Source: Ascaris suum (Eukaryota; Nematoda; Chromadorea; Rhabditida; Ascarididae). From it: a stretch of 64,000 bases of DNA. Position 1 is the stretch's first letter. The number at the start of each line of letters is the position of its first letter. This document shows, piece by piece, positions 25,641-39,549 of the stretch. A program made the translations under genes and the position numbers. The notes below the pieces were generated by a model that worked only from the letters and a program-made list of their open reading frames with translations, did not search any database and was not told the DNA's origin. The stretch lies in assembly GCA_013433145.1 (NCBI GenBank), contig CM024171.1:11160065-11224064 (forward strand), written 5' to 3'.

Positions 25641-28600
25641 ATGTTGACGCTATTCGGGTCCTCGCGATCACAGCTGGTAAGGTTGTCGCCATGCGCTTCT
25701 TATGCGACCAGAAAGGTCGCTATTCCCGATGGACCATCTCTTCAAGATTTCATCGCTTCAGGTATTCATATTTGTTATGTTTGCTTTGTTGAAGGTTTTC
25801 TTGTAACCGTGTATAGACATGCTCTCACCCTCACCCATCCTCTTGAGTCATTCGGTGGCGGGTGTCGAAAAATTTAGCGTTTGAATAAACCAGAAGTCAT
25901 TCAAAAAAAGATATTAATGTATGATGAGCTATGCTTGTGCAGAAAATCTCTAAATTATTGAATGAAGTTTATGCGCCGTCATTCAAAATTACAAATTCGT
26001 TGTCACTGTGCTGTGTATTTCACTACAACAGCTGGCTAGCATGTGTTTCCAACCTTACCAGTTGCATTATATGTTGGTTTTACTTAGAATTGCTCGCAAG
26101 GGGTGCTTACAATTCAGTTTAAAGCGATGACAAATATGCTTCCAGCAAACCGAAGGATTGATCTCGTCATAATATCTAATTGCATTGCACTGAGCCTTTA
26201 CCTAATTCACGACAAGGGGAGGGAGAAGAGAGGAGACGCACTTTATACCCATCAACAGAAGTAATAGTATCTAACGAAAGAAATTTGATTGTTGAGATGT
26301 CGTACACAGCGGTTTAATTGAGTGATGGACATACTTGGAGCCAGAAAACCACAGCTTGCATTTCACCGGTGCAGAGCTTCCTGTCCCAAGCGACTTCAAA
26401 TGTCCTGGAAATTCTTTCTTGTTTGTCTGGTGAGTTCCCACAGGAAGTAGTTTGTGGTCAGTCCACAATTCCTGGCCAGGCCTACAGATATGTAATACCT
26501 GTTCGTTGAGATTTTGCTCCCAAAGTTGCTTGTGTGAGTTACTAAACGTTTTTCAGCATCTGCACCCAGCAGTAATAATTTCGAAGAACGCAGAACATTC
26601 AAATGCTGAATTAAATTCCTGTTGATTTGCAGATTGAAATTCCGTCCAACTGATTTTGCATTGTGGAGACCCACATTAACTGCGAGATGGTTCAGATAGT
26701 CCCGAAGAAGCCGTCGCTAAATATGAAGGCCGTATGAAGCTTGAAGTTGGCGGTAAACGGCTGCGTTTGCCCCCCTGGCTGAAACGTAACGTGATCGCGG
26801 TCGAAGACGGCAATTACTTCAAGCTGAAGAAGCAAATGAAAGGATTGAAACTCTCGACGGTTGATCTTTGAAAGCTTTTTTACCTTCGTTTTTTCGATTC
26901 GATTTAAATTTCAAAGTTTTTAAGTGAATTGAAAAGCTCGATGCTCGCTTATAAGAGCCGCAAATTGCAGCTGGTGCCAGTTTTTTCGATTTTCTTCGTC
27001 ATTTTTCGTCATCTATCTAGGCGCATGAAAGCGATTGTGCAGTTGCTCTACCGAGGAACTTTACGACTTTGAAAAATTATTCTGGATTTTTAGCACTCAG
27101 TGTTATATTGAAAGAGCATTAGGATGTGGGGTTTTATTTCGTTGATGATATTTGGGCGTTTGAGGTCATCATTTATGCCCATCATCCCCGAAGCACTTAT
27201 CTGTGCTTCTGACCTGCCCTGCCGATTTTCTTTTTTTGCTATACTGTTGTCAAATTTTTATCAACCTGTTTAATGCCAATATGGCTGGGATGCTAATGAT
27301 TAGGCAAATTATTTCGCAGCAAGGGGCTTAGCAGGAAGAAAAGGATTCGGTTTTTGAAGAGGAAGAATATTTGCCGTGTTTAAGGCGTGCGAATCATGAG
27401 TTGAGGAAGAGAATATGTTAGCAGTTAAGGTATTCAAAATTAAAAGAAGGTAAGGAGAGTTCTTTTTCAAGCTTTCAGACCGCAGCTTCTCTGAGCATTC
27501 TGCCATGATCCGATACTCAGCCCTTTGCTTTTATTTTATGATGGAGATATACATATGGCCGTAGTAATACTAGAAGAACTCGGTTATTTTGAATACAAAT
27601 AAGGTCATTAAATTTTTATTGTGCTGAAATATTTGAAGCATTTGCAAGGGATTTCTGGTTTCCAACTAACGATTATGTGGATTTTTAGTATCGATGCCTG
27701 GAAGGATTGATCGTGGTCGGTCTGCTTGATGCGCACATCTCATTTATAGCTTCATCTGTCTTATTGTTTTTGCTCCCCCGACTTCATTTACTGCTACATA
27801 AGTGTGCACGGGGAACTAATGATGTTGCTGTTGAAGGTATGCGAGGAGGCGCGTTGTCCGAATATCGGTGAATGTTGGGCTGGATCTGATAAGGCGCACG
27901 CAACGGCAACTATCATGTTAATGGGAGACACATGTACCCGAGGATGCAGGTCGCTCATCTTATTATTCAGTGACTGCATGCTAATTTTTACGCATCCTCT
28001 TTTTGCTTTTCTTTAATTGCTGTCTTTTGTATTTGTTTGTTCATTTCTGTTGCTCACCTTCCTCTCTGATTTTCATATCCTTTGACCCACTGTTTTTCGC
28101 CAAAGATTGTGCCTCATTAGTTATCAACCTGCTGGACGTCACTGTGATTAAGGATCGGTGCTAACATTGTTAAGGATGGATTTATTTCTGTGACCCACAA
28201 GTGGTACATGCTAGTTTAATGGGAAAATGTTCGAATATTTTGCACTTCTGGGAGGTCTTCTTTGATTCAATCGAAATTTTCAGAACTTTCGCGTCCTTGG
28301 AACTTCTAAGTAGCGTTCTTGAAAATTGCAAAATTTCTGCAACATTTAATTAGGTGTATTTGAATTGCCCACGTACGGTTCTAATTAATTTTCTTACGTG
28401 AAAATCTTCTCTAATAAAGAGCAACAAATATGCTTACTTTCCTTGATAAGCATAAGTTGTTGTTTATCACCTATTCCGAGATTGATAAAAATATTGCGAA
28501 AAAAATGGCTATTATTAGGCTACTTTAAGATACTTTGAAGATACGAAATACCCTTACAATTCTAAGTGCGTTGTTGTTTCTCGATAATATGTCAGTTTTC

Positions 28601-31600
28601 GAAAACAATGTTCATTGAGTTATGTAATAGCGATGGGCTGTGTTTAGTGTTGAATTCTTTCCATTGTGCAGTGCACATTTTAAATCCATTTCGATAATTT
28701 TTTAGCTAATCGTCGAACAAAAACATTTGTGAGGCGTTTCTTTGTAAATATCGGATGATTTCAACAATCGTCAAGTTTTCCGTAGTGATTGTGAGGATCC
28801 GAAGGTAACTCAGTCAAAGTTGAATAAGGCATTTTTGAATGCAAATCACTCTTGTTTTGCTGAGGACAACGCATTTGAAACGTTCGCTATCGCCATTTGA
28901 ATTCCGCAGCTAGTGAGAATTTTCGGTCGCTCAGAACCGTTAAATTCGTAAAACGTGCAACTGGTGACTTCGCTGCTGGCAGACTACCAGTAGTCGTTTT
29001 GTGACGTTCATTCAAATCTTTGCATGGAGTTTTTTTCTGGTGGCACCGTCAATTTAAGCGATAGAAGGTCTCCAAGCGGTGTATGCTTATGTGATGCCAT
29101 GTTTTGCACTTATCACTAGTCCAAGTTTTGGAGTGCACAAAAATTCAACTTTGTAGTGCGCGTTCTTTTTCCGCGCAACTTAACGTTCCTTAGAATGTCT
29201 TTCACGGCCAAGGAGAAGGGGGGGGGGGGAGGTTCAAAAATGAAGCGAGAAGAGGCTACAGTTTTCTAGGACAGTCTTCCCGAATCGTTTTTGCATAATA
29301 AAGTGATATGAGTGATCTAAGTTATTTCATTTATTAAAGCAGAGTTGCTTAAGAGAGGGGTATTGTTTTATCTAGCAGCAATTGTTTACCCATCAATAAT
29401 TCTTTTTCGTGCCTAGATATTATCTCGGCTGATTTTTATGCAGAAAATCCGTTCTATAGCCGTCGAATCTCGTTCTGTCCCTCTCATTCATTAAGTGACA
29501 TATTCTCAACAGTTGTTGACCATTTATGATCAGCTAATCAGATTTCGCCTAATAGGCAATCGATTGTTCATATTATTGCAGTAATATAGTAGCAAAACTA
29601 TGCCTAAATAATTGGGTTGTTTGATTTGATTTGTCTCAGCAAGTTATCTTTCAATCGCGTTGATGATATTAAGGATTCATTCCGTCTTTGCTTGTGTTCG
29701 TACTTGGAGATATGTTTGCCGGCTTGCTGATTTCTGCCCACTCGAACTGCAATAATTCCGATACTCCACCCCCCCCCCCCTCCCCCCTCTCCTCCTATCT
29801 TCTTGCTCCCGTTTAGATAGTTACCCCTTAGTGATTTAGACATCGTTTTCTAGTTTAAAATATGCTATCATGTTCTAGTCTTCTAAGAGTTTAGAATTAA
29901 CCTGGCTCTTTCGCATTTATTCCCTTCTTATTGGCGAGGCTTAACTGGCTACCCTTGTGATGCGTCGTTTGCACTTTTCTGTTTCTGTTCAATCCAGCTT
30001 TCTTAATTTCTTTGTTCTTACAGTCGTGATTGAATCCCCTGGAGCTATATTTTTGAAGGTTTTGTTCGGTGAAAACGGCGCGAAGGCCACCACCGCTCGA
30101 CGTGGACGAACCAAGGAAGACGGCCGAAGCAGTGGCCGAATGGGGCGTTCCTTACGTTGTTTTTACATCCGTTGATAGGTACTCTTATCATACTCTATTT
30201 CTGATGCGCTTTATCGCGCCAATGTCTCACATGACCGTACTTGAAGACTTATTTGAAAGTTGATTACTTATGAATCTCAACTTCAAGTTAGTTTTATCTG
30301 CCCGTACATTCAGCTTCAACTTCATTTCGCATATACTTTCGACGCAAGTTGACTGCCTATGCAAATGCATAACAAAATTGTTGTTACGTTTTAAGGGAAC
30401 GTTGCAAAGGGAATTCACTTTTCTCGGAGAACTGTGGAAGTTTGTTATTCTTGAACATTATAACAATCGTTTGTCCTGTGCTAACAAACAGCGTGTTTAT
30501 GAATTTCATAAGTATTTAACACTAATGAGAGACGCTGCGTTTTTATAGTCGAATAGCGTGTTGTTGACAGTCGGCTGTCAGTCAGCCGATTCCATATTTA
30601 CGCAGGCAATCAATTAGTGCCGCAAAACAAAGAAAATCTACTGTTCTGTACAAGCTTGCTTTATTAGGCTGGATTCTTTAAGATCTTTTAGCTCATTCTT
30701 TCGCGGGTGCTTTAATGTCATCTCTGAGTTCCTCTTATCCGCTGGATTTTATGAAGGTGTGTTAAGGGATGACATAGCAGATGGAGGAGCTTCGCATATA
30801 GCTGAAACAGTGCGTCGAGTGAAGGAAGCATGCCCGAAAACACTGGTTGAATGTCTCGTTCCTGATTTTGGTGGCTCATTGGAGAGCGTCGAGACGGTTG
30901 TTTGCTCGGGTTTGGACGTATACGCCCACAATATGGAAACGGTGCGACGTTTGACACCATGGGTTCGTGATCCGAGAGCCAAGTATGAACAGTCCATGAA
31001 GGTTCTTGAGCACGCGAAGAAGGTAGTGATTGACTTCATAAGACAACGTTAATAGTAGCAATACTAATAATGGTAATAATGCATGCTGCATTTACATGCT
31101 GGCAGTCGGCATGTTTGCTTTCTTTTCATTCGTTCAGTTGTATCGTAGAAATGTTTTGGCATTCGTTTATCCATCCGCCACTGCAATACAGAAATGTTTT
31201 AATTCTCCCTACCCGCTTACCGTGGCGGTACCCGATTTGATGGAAAGTTTTTCAACTAACGCCAAATTGCTTGAGGATACGTTCGCCAGAGATTTCAGGA
31301 TTTCGTTGCGTACATATAAGCGGCTTAATTTGCTTTTTTTTCCACTCTGCGCTGACTTGCAAGCTTCTTTTCGAGTCACGAGGTACCTTTGATGTGTTTT
31401 CCTTTTCTTGATCGAGTGTAGTTTATTGAAGAAATATGGTCGTAAAAAGTTTGGGCTCACAGAGTAGTTAGTCTTGTTTATAGAGATATGGAATGCCGAC
31501 TTTAATTCAATGATTTTGAAGTAGTCATTGCTTATAAGAAGAATAAGTGAAAATTTTAACGACGAGAAATAGAAGAACATGACGAGATGCCGATGTTTTT

Positions 31601-34600
31601 GCAGTTTTTTGGGGATGTAATTAATTGAAAGTTGTTATGAGGGTTTTTTTGGATGCGTTATTGTTGGATTTGTTCAATTTAGGTGCGGCCAGATGTCGTA
31701 ACGAAAACCTCGTTGATGTTGGGTCTTGGCGAAGAGGATGAGGAGGTGATACAAACGATGAAAGAATTACGTGAAATAGGTAACGTTCTTGTTGCACTTT
31801 ATGAACGGAAGGGAAAGGGGAGAGCCAAAAGAAACAGAATTGGAGAAACATTCCTTGCAAATTATTTAAGTGACATTTTGAAGAGGCGATCTTTATTCCA
31901 AGGGGAGGGGAGAGGGATAGGGAGAAGAAAATGCGGCCATTGAACGTTTGCAATTAAAGTTAGTAAGATCGGACACTTGTGGTCGACAAAATATGTGGAG
32001 TTGCTTTAACTGTGGTGAGGGAAGGGGATGTGATAACCATTTATTGGTTGAGGTCACTTTTATGGTTGGAGCATCAATTAGACTCCTGTGCTATTGCTTT
32101 TGGCGGTTAAGCATATGAGGTTACAAGTGTTTTTGAAGATGCCATGAGATGTTATCTGCTGATATGAGTTTCGGTAAAAGAGGGAATAGTTACGTCCCGT
32201 TGTAGTTGTGAGCTCGAACAACAAACACATAAAGAGTACAAGCTTTATAAAGTGTTCTAGTTGGCATTTAACTTTCATGGATGGGTTGCCGGTAAAAAGC
32301 GTATGAGTGTTTCGTGTCCGATTCTCTCGGTGAAATGAGCACGCGCTTTACCATCGTTCCTACCTTCTCCAGGTGGCCACCTTTGTCTCTCTCCATCTCT
32401 TTCTCTCTTTCCGTTATCTCTTTAAAGCAATCTTTTTGTCATTTATGAGGTCTTATAACAGCAGCCATAGGAAGATTAAAGTATATCTTTGATAGGTGCA
32501 ACTTTGTTCTAACTCGATCTTTAATGTGATAACCACATATAACGCAGCAGATTGATAACAAACACACGAATATACAAATGAGAGTTCTTTGTTGCCTCAC
32601 TCCTTTAAGTGACGGGTGATGTTCAGAGTAGTGTAGATTTCGTTATGAGGTGCTCTTTTGCATTTGGTAGTGGATGGGTGGTCTTTGAGGTGATTTGGAA
32701 TGGTGCACGGTAGGTGATGAGGCTTAATAGGTGATGTTTTTGGAAGCGAAGTGTTTAGCGGGGTTGGATTAATGCTCCCTCGCTTTGTGTAAAGCAAACA
32801 GTGGCGGAACTTTGTGGTGTGTTTTGAAATGGTGGCGCGTTGGTCTCCTTAGTAACGCGGCTGCGCCTCACTCCACTCGCGCTTTCCCATCGGGCGCATT
32901 GCCGCCGCTGCAACAACATCTCTGATCGAGAGCCGCTTTTATGCTACGCCTATTTTATTATGTCTTTGTCCCCATTTCTGTAAATAAGGGATTCCCCTCG
33001 TTGCTGTAAAGATAGCCATAAAGTCACGAATTCCTCCACATACAAGTGGCGGTCTATGCAAGTAATTATTTATGCTCAGTAAGAAAAACAACAACGAGGA
33101 AATGTTAGGGTTTTAAGTTAAAGTTGAAACGTTACAATTGTGACATTGAAATTGTGGCATTAATTTTATGGTCATAGTTGTGAACTTTTTCACGAGATTT
33201 GCATATTTTAAGCAGTTTAGAGCCAAATTTATCATTTGAAGGGCATCAGAATAACAAGTTGAAAAGTTTTTTATCGTATCGTTCCCATTGCATGAAAAAA
33301 GCGATGAGATTCCATAATTCCTCTTTTTGCACTTTGGAAAAACGTAAGTATGTGTGGCGGTGTTTGACGCATTCATTCACATTTATTGTATGCGATTTAT
33401 GATATTGTTCCTTATGGATCGCCATTTGTATGTAAAGGAATCCGTAATTTTGCGGCTATCCTTACAGTGATCCATTTCATGTTATACATTGATGCGAATC
33501 CTTTTTTTTTAATGTTTTCATTCGGAGCAACGCATATTTCTTGTAGCGCTTCCGGCTTTTCAACAATCATATCTCTGAGGCAGTTGAAAAGACGTTTCGA
33601 AAGAAATTTCTGTGTCCCATTTTTTAAAGAAAGCAGTCATTCTGAAGTAGAGTGACCACTTCACAATCGTTCCTTCGAATGCTCCTAACCGGGGTGTTTT
33701 CCATGTTTATATCAAAGTTGGGAGATATATCTATGAAAGCTCCATTACCGAGAGCATCATTCATCCGATATTTCATGCTGAAACTACTTTTGCGAGATTC
33801 CAGTTTAATGTTTGGTCTGTTTTAGCGAGGGAGTGAAGTGAGGGAAAGTGTGTTTAGCCTATATTGCTAAATTTTCAGCTTCCTTATCGTTGCTGCTACC
33901 ATTATATCTAAGCACTCGATTTATAGGCATAATTGGATACGAATATTTTTTGGCCTAATTCGCCATTATGGTTTTAAAATTTTTATGCGGCTTTGCAAAC
34001 TTCAACTTGCAACTGTTATGGCAGCATTGTGTCTGTTCTTATGCATATGTGTCGGTCCGTCTGTCTTCTGCTTGTCTGCTTTTTGCACCTTAGCAATCAC
34101 TGAAGCTAAAGCCATGAAATTTGTATATCAAGACACAGGGTATATCGTAGGTGACATTGTATACCAATTTTGTAGTTGATATTGTTCGCAAGGAAATTTG
34201 GGCATTTACGTGTACGAAAAAATTTGCTACTGATCGGGTTGCATTTTGCACTAATCGGATCGCAAAACGTGGAATTTTCGGTAAAAAGCTTTGTGTCATC
34301 AACTGCACCGCTGAGATCATGAATGCATTATTGTGCATTCTTTATTATTTGTTGATATTTTAAATGAGGATAATTGGCCAGGTGAGCGAAGTGCAAAGCT
34401 ATTGAAATCCATGGAACACATTCAGTAATTTAGGTGTTGTGCAGTTCCGTGGAGCACGTCTGTTTCAGCAGGTTATCTGTCTGGTCACATCCGCATCAAG
34501 ATGCACTCTCAATTCCTTTTTCTTATTTACACATCGAACAATACTCAAACCAAAGGCGACAAGCTACAACAAGTAAACATCGGTCGCGTAATGTGTCCAT

Positions 34601-35805
34601 TAGTTGTTGTATTTTGTTGTTTAGAGGTTTAACGAGGTGCTCTGTGAAGGTTTAACGAGTTTAACGAGCATTGTGAAGTGAAGTGCTCTGTGGATGTCTG
34701 TGTGCAAAAAATTCTTTATATTGTTCGCTTTCCCCACATCCCGCCACTTTTCTTCTTCATTAGCCGAGATGCTAACGTATGCTAAGAAATCGTTAAGAAC
34801 TTACAGGTGTCGATGCTTTGACGTTGGGTCAATATATGCAACCAACAAAGCGGCATTTACTCGTTAAAGAGTGGGTTACGCCGGCTAAATTCGATGAATG
34901 GAAACGCGTTGGAGACAGTCTTGGTTTTCTCTACACCGCTAGCGGTCCTCTCGTCAGGTCGTCCTATAGGGCGAGTGCTTTATTTATTTGTTCCCTTGCC
35001 GTATAAGCTCGATTGGAGGTTGTAAGTTGTGTGATTGAAGAGGGGGATTATCGTTGGAGGAAATTGTGAGGTATCCGGAGAGTAGTTTTTGTCGTGGTTA
35101 AGTGCCACTATGAAAGTTTGCTTGGTAGGTTCATTGTTATTTCGAGTAAAGTTAATGGGTTTTCGAAATGCGTTGCCTATTCAGCAGGGGAATTAAACGG
35201 TGTGCGCTTTATTGAAGAAGTTAGGATAGTTTTTCCACATGAATTGTTTTATTTGTGCGAAATCCGCGATGAATGTGGAAAGAGGTATACTCAAATGTGC
35301 TGCTTTAGGAGTTGTTCTGTGCTGTTCGCCTCTGTTTCTCACATTTGGCGCTGCACTAAGTACCTCTTTGAATAATCTTTCTTCTCTCTTCTTCCTTTCA
35401 TGGAAATTTTTTCTGGCGTGATCTTGGCATTAGCGGTGATGAATTGTTTAAGCGTAACCATTTTGAATATCGAATCCGAGCGTTGTTACATTACAGTTCC
35501 ATTGAAAAATGTCTTATATAGAAACTTAGAGAAATCCTTATTTATGTGCCTAATTAATGGTGAAATACTTCAGTGTTTTTGTGTAGTTGTGGATTGAATA
35601 TTGAGCCTGAAAATGATTTACTTGGCCCAACTCGTTGAAAAGGTTACATAAAATACCAAATTTCTGAGAATTCTATAGCATTCTTCCAAGTAAACGCCGT
35701 TCATTATTTGGGCTTATCGATGGATTTTTTTAGGCAGGGGAATTCTACTTGGCGAACGTTGTAAAATCAAGGAAGAAGGTCGAAGCAACTGCAGCAGGTT
35801 CATAG
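25641..35805 (+). CDS. LIAS: Lipoyl synthase, mitochondrial (LipA/LIAS), 8 exons, 368 aa
   Basis: Exons are 25641-25761, 26696-26859, 27837-27949, 30059-30178, 30767-31022, 31683-31779, 34807-34970 and 35734-35805 (stop TAG). This radical-SAM enzyme inserts two sulfurs into the octanoyl group on lipoyl domains in mitochondria. The N-terminus ([20 protein letters not shown]) is a typical matrix-targeting presequence. The auxiliary cluster motif [12 protein letters not shown] has Cys at about 97, 102 and 108. The radical-SAM motif CTRGCRFC (Cys 128, 132, 135) is split by intron 3. [47 protein letters not shown] and [13 protein letters not shown] follow, the last with the conserved RSSY serine. 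Length equals the human enzyme (372 aa). Three acceptors end in AAG and the intron after 34970 starts with GC rather than GT; reading frame and conservation support each. Confidence 0.95.
29219..29229 (+). repeat. Poly-G run in lipoyl synthase intron 3
   Basis: A G run of about 11 inside the 2.1 kb intron between 27949 and 30059; a matching C run lies at 29767-29776 in the same intron. Confidence 0.8.
34035..34390 (+). repeat. Dispersed repeat, copy 5
   Basis: Left block gtgtcggtccgtctgtcttc, internal gaagctaaagccatgaaattt (shared with the copy at 41145), right block atgaatgcattattgtgcat plus T-rich run, end attggccaggtgagcgaa. It lies in lipoyl synthase intron 6 and is non-coding. Confidence 0.4.
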
Positions 35806-35857
35806 TGATACAGTTGATAGTCACTTGTGTTGTGTGTAACACTGAAAATAATCAACT

Positions 35858-35863
35858 AATAAA
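35858..35863 (+). terminator. AATAAA poly(A) signal of lipoyl synthase
   Basis: AATAAA lies 52 nt after the stop codon, a usual distance for a short 3' UTR. Confidence 0.6.
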
Positions 35864-37849
35864 CGGTGCTTATGAGATTGTGTTATGAAATGATTTGTGC
35901 TGATAAACGGTGGTTTTGCCGTCTTGATTTATCTTATAGCGTATCGGTACTCATAATCACTACAATTTGCATAAATAGCATCAGGGAGAGACGAATTTCT
36001 GCGGAATGTTTGCGTAAGCGGTCGAAACACTTAAGTAGAGATTAAATCAAAAATATTGGTTATTATTAAATATAGTTATTAAATCAAAAAATGTTGGTTC
36101 AGTATCTCTTTTTGAAGAACCCACCAACGACGGCAGACGTTAGTTTGATTGTGTTCCAAGGATCTAATTAGATTTCAACGTGATCCGATGCAGTTGTTGA
36201 ATCCTGTAATTGCCGGAAGCATTTAACGGATTCAGCGATAAGAAAGCTCTCTGCATTCAGCGGCAAATGCCACGTACTCGCGATCCACTCTTGATATTTT
36301 TTGATTTAAATAACTATAGAAAGAAATGATGGCTTTTTTGATTGCTTTGACATGAGTGGTGGCTGGTTAAAGAAAAGTGTAAATAGACGTTCGAATTGGA
36401 GGGAGAGGTGATAGAAATTCCGTTTGCCTTAAACTAAGCTCCTCTTGGGTATTAATAGTGCGTATAGCTGGCATTAAGTTACAGCTGACAATATAAACTT
36501 GAGCATATTTATTCGGTCGTTTCTTTTCATAGTTGGTGGACATAAAACTATAATGACGTGGTAAAAGTTGGAGAAAGATGAAGTCTGTACTCTGGAGGTG
36601 GCGGGCAACTTAGCGACAGTGCGCGCCTTTGCACTTGAGTTCATCAAGTGGAGAATTTGACGATACGTTCAAAAAGAATGTTGAGGAGATTTATAGTGTT
36701 TCCACTTGTGAAGCTGATAGGCGGCCGCACAACCCTTCAATCAAGGAATTTATTTTGGGGGCCATATCCGGCAGGTTGCTTGCTAGACTTGGCTTGTACA
36801 TTCCACAACACTCAGCCATGATGAGTGGGCCGCGAAGCCGTTGATTGGAGATTAACCTGAAGTGGAATTGATACTTATCAAAGTAGGTTTTATGATTGGT
36901 GAATGGAGACTAGCGGATTCATGCATAGGCACAGTCGTGACATCGCCAAACATTAGAATAGCTTCTTTATTGAAATGAAAGTGGCATAAAGTAGTATAAC
37001 GTTTAAAGAATTGGGCGAAAAACGATCCGGGCGCCAAATGTCACGTGAGGAACAACTTTTTTGTTTGGGTGGGGATACTGCTATAATAGCTTCAAAGATT
37101 ATAGTACTATCAATAATTCGGTTTCCTAAGAAAGGGCCCAAACGGAGAGGGAAAAACAAAGGGATGTTTTATGGATACTGCCCGATCCAAAATCTGTTAG
37201 GCTACGAAAATGAAGTGTTAAACACGCTGTGTTGCCATCTGTTATTGGCACGTCCGTAGTTTTTTGATATGCAAATTTAAATTCCATAACGTTGCACTTC
37301 GTTTTGTTATTGTTGTTTACACAACTAACAGTTTACTAGGCGGTGTATTGCTTGGTTAGTTGGTTATCTGTTGTGGAATTCATAGATTTCTATCCGTTTG
37401 TGGCATGTATTTTTAGGTTTTTTGTGGTGGATAACGGTGTACTGATGGGGACTATATTCTTGTACTCTGCACCAATCAGGATTATCTATCTTAGTCTTCA
37501 GGACAAGATTTCATTTACGCATGACGATATTCCATTTCTTTATCTAAGGAGCGCTACAAAAGCACTCACTGCCGCTTAGTATGATTTTCATGCGTTGCAT
37601 GTCTCATTTATGCTCCTTCTTTTTTGATAGTATACATTCCTCTCACTTTGCTGAAGAAACCGCCTGTTATCTCGGTAGAAAATTGTCGGCTAATTATTCG
37701 ACGCTTTCTATTTGTGAGGTTTCCGAAATAATCATCAGGGATGCGGCAATAGGTCCTTTTACATAAAAAGGTCTTTCGAACCCCTCATAAATATGCTTTT
37801 CCATGACCTGTGCACGAGACATCGCAATTCGTTTCTTGTTCAGGCAACT
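35864..37849. other. Intergenic, no gene recognised
   Basis: AT-rich sequence between lipoyl synthase and the first LINE remnant. Short frames at 36629-36844 and 37011-37259 have no splice borders or family resemblance. No RNA gene is seen. Confidence 0.45.
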
Positions 37850-39430
37850 GTTTATCTGCGTTGAATGACATAATTCGAGTCGCAGTGGTGTGCGTTGATT
37901 GTGAAAAAGCTTTTAATGTGATTTGTTGAGGAGAATTACCCTTGAAACTGGGGAAGTATGGCGTTTTCGTTTCTATGGAGACAGTTACTCTGCGCTAAAC
38001 CGAATTCATATTGGTAACCTCGCTTTCAAGATTGCAGCAACTGAGTGGTTCATGACAAATTCCGGTATGAATAGTTTCTGAGGCTGCAAGGGTTGGGATA
38101 AGCTTGTTGCCGATATCGTTATTGCATCCTCTCCTTCGTCGTTCAGACTGCTAGTGACTTCTTTGATAGCTGCTCTTGTTTATTGGATGTCTTTTGACGT
38201 GACTATTGATTGACTTATGTCCTGCTCGGTCTTCCTCTTCTTTTTCATATACTTTGGTGCGTTGAATCAAACAAAACAGTAAATTAATCTTATTGTTCGG
38301 TTGTTCATTCGATTGTCAGGTTTTATTGTGTCACTAGGGCGAGAGGTGGGAGTAGGCGAGAGAGAGTTGAAACAGCCATAAGTTTTAGCTACTGATGAGC
38401 AGTTGGAGTCTCTTCGAGCTGAAAGCGGCGTCTCTCTTGATTGCATTCTATACATATTCTCGATTAAGTTGCGAAAACCGTCTCTGTCGCACTTTACCAC
38501 TTTCTTTTCATTCGATTGTTACTCATTTCCGCCATGTGAAAGTCCTTCGACCTATTCGTCCGTGGAGGGGGTGGGATGGTGGGAGGAGGGCGAGTTAATA
38601 AGACGAGGCATTACCGACCACTTTCAATTGCTGATGTCTTGTCTAATTTCTGCAGAAAAACTAATTATCACAGTCACTTATTTTTTATGTATCATAACGA
38701 TTTTATCAGTCGGCGATCTTTGCAGAATATTTCGCCTGTGACTGTTTTAAGTCGATGGTGGCAATAATGCTGACGGCCCATATTTTCACTACCAGAAAGG
38801 TTTAGCTTCGGTTTCACTTTTTAACTGCACTCCTACAGTAAAAGAAGTTCTTGTTCTTTAGAGTTTTCAGTTGCCTTTTGCGGCGATTTCATTAATTGCC
38901 TATATGCGCCGACATATGCAAATTTGAATAAATCAACAGTGGAGTTCCTAAGGATCTGTTCTTAGGTTGCTTGCTGTCCTTAATTCTCCGCAATGACCTA
39001 CCCGGCTGCCTCTTGTCTGAGTGCAGCTGCATTCCTTTCTCAGATGACATCGAAGTCTTCACCTTTAACGATAATCTCCAAGACATCTTTGATTCCATTG
39101 AAATATTTATCAAGCAAATAGTTGTTATCTTCAACCTCGGAGGAAACAAATCTCATCCAATCCGGTCGAAACTGTCCACAAAGTCCTGGTGAAGTTTTCT
39201 CTGCTTTAGGTACCGATCTCTGTTGAAGGCTTGGATGTTACATTAAGTAACAACCTCGGAGTCTACGATCATGCTACGAATATTGTAAAAAGGCAATTGC
39301 TCGAGATTCCTTTATTTTGCGAGCATTTCCTTCCCGTGACATTGTGTTCTCTTTACTAAATTGCTGACATTCGATCCATCCTCAAATATATCCTCCAAGT
39401 TGATCGTTATTCCAACCAGGTGATGATACT
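37850..39430 (+). mobile_element. Decayed non-LTR retrotransposon, reverse transcriptase remnants
   Basis: Two blocks remain. Near 37885-37980 the plus strand reads VVCVDCEKAFNVIC, stop, then KLGKYGV, like the RT block (V-D-F/L-K-A-F-D ... KL...YGI). At about 38938-39192 it reads GVPKDLFLGCLLSLI, NDLPGC and FSDDIEVF, matching the GVPQGSVLGP...INDLP...FADDTK catalytic block, with FADD changed to FSDD. Downstream frames give ARDSFILRAFPSRD and RSILKY-like thumb sequence to about 39430. Stops and frameshifts are many, and unrelated GA-rich DNA lies at 38200-38890. It is a dead CR1/Jockey-type LINE; the clade is uncertain. Confidence 0.7.
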
Positions 39431-39549
39431 TTCGTATAATGAAGGTGTGTGCGAGGAGGTCTGTTGTTGGTTGGTGAATGTATGAGGCATATCGATATTT
39501 TATGACGCATATGCTTTACTTAGGTTTTTATTTCGATTTTATTATTGTT

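Noticed and set aside
25477..25692. Minus-strand frame [20 protein letters not shown]...
   Set aside because: Antisense shadow of lipoyl synthase exon 1.
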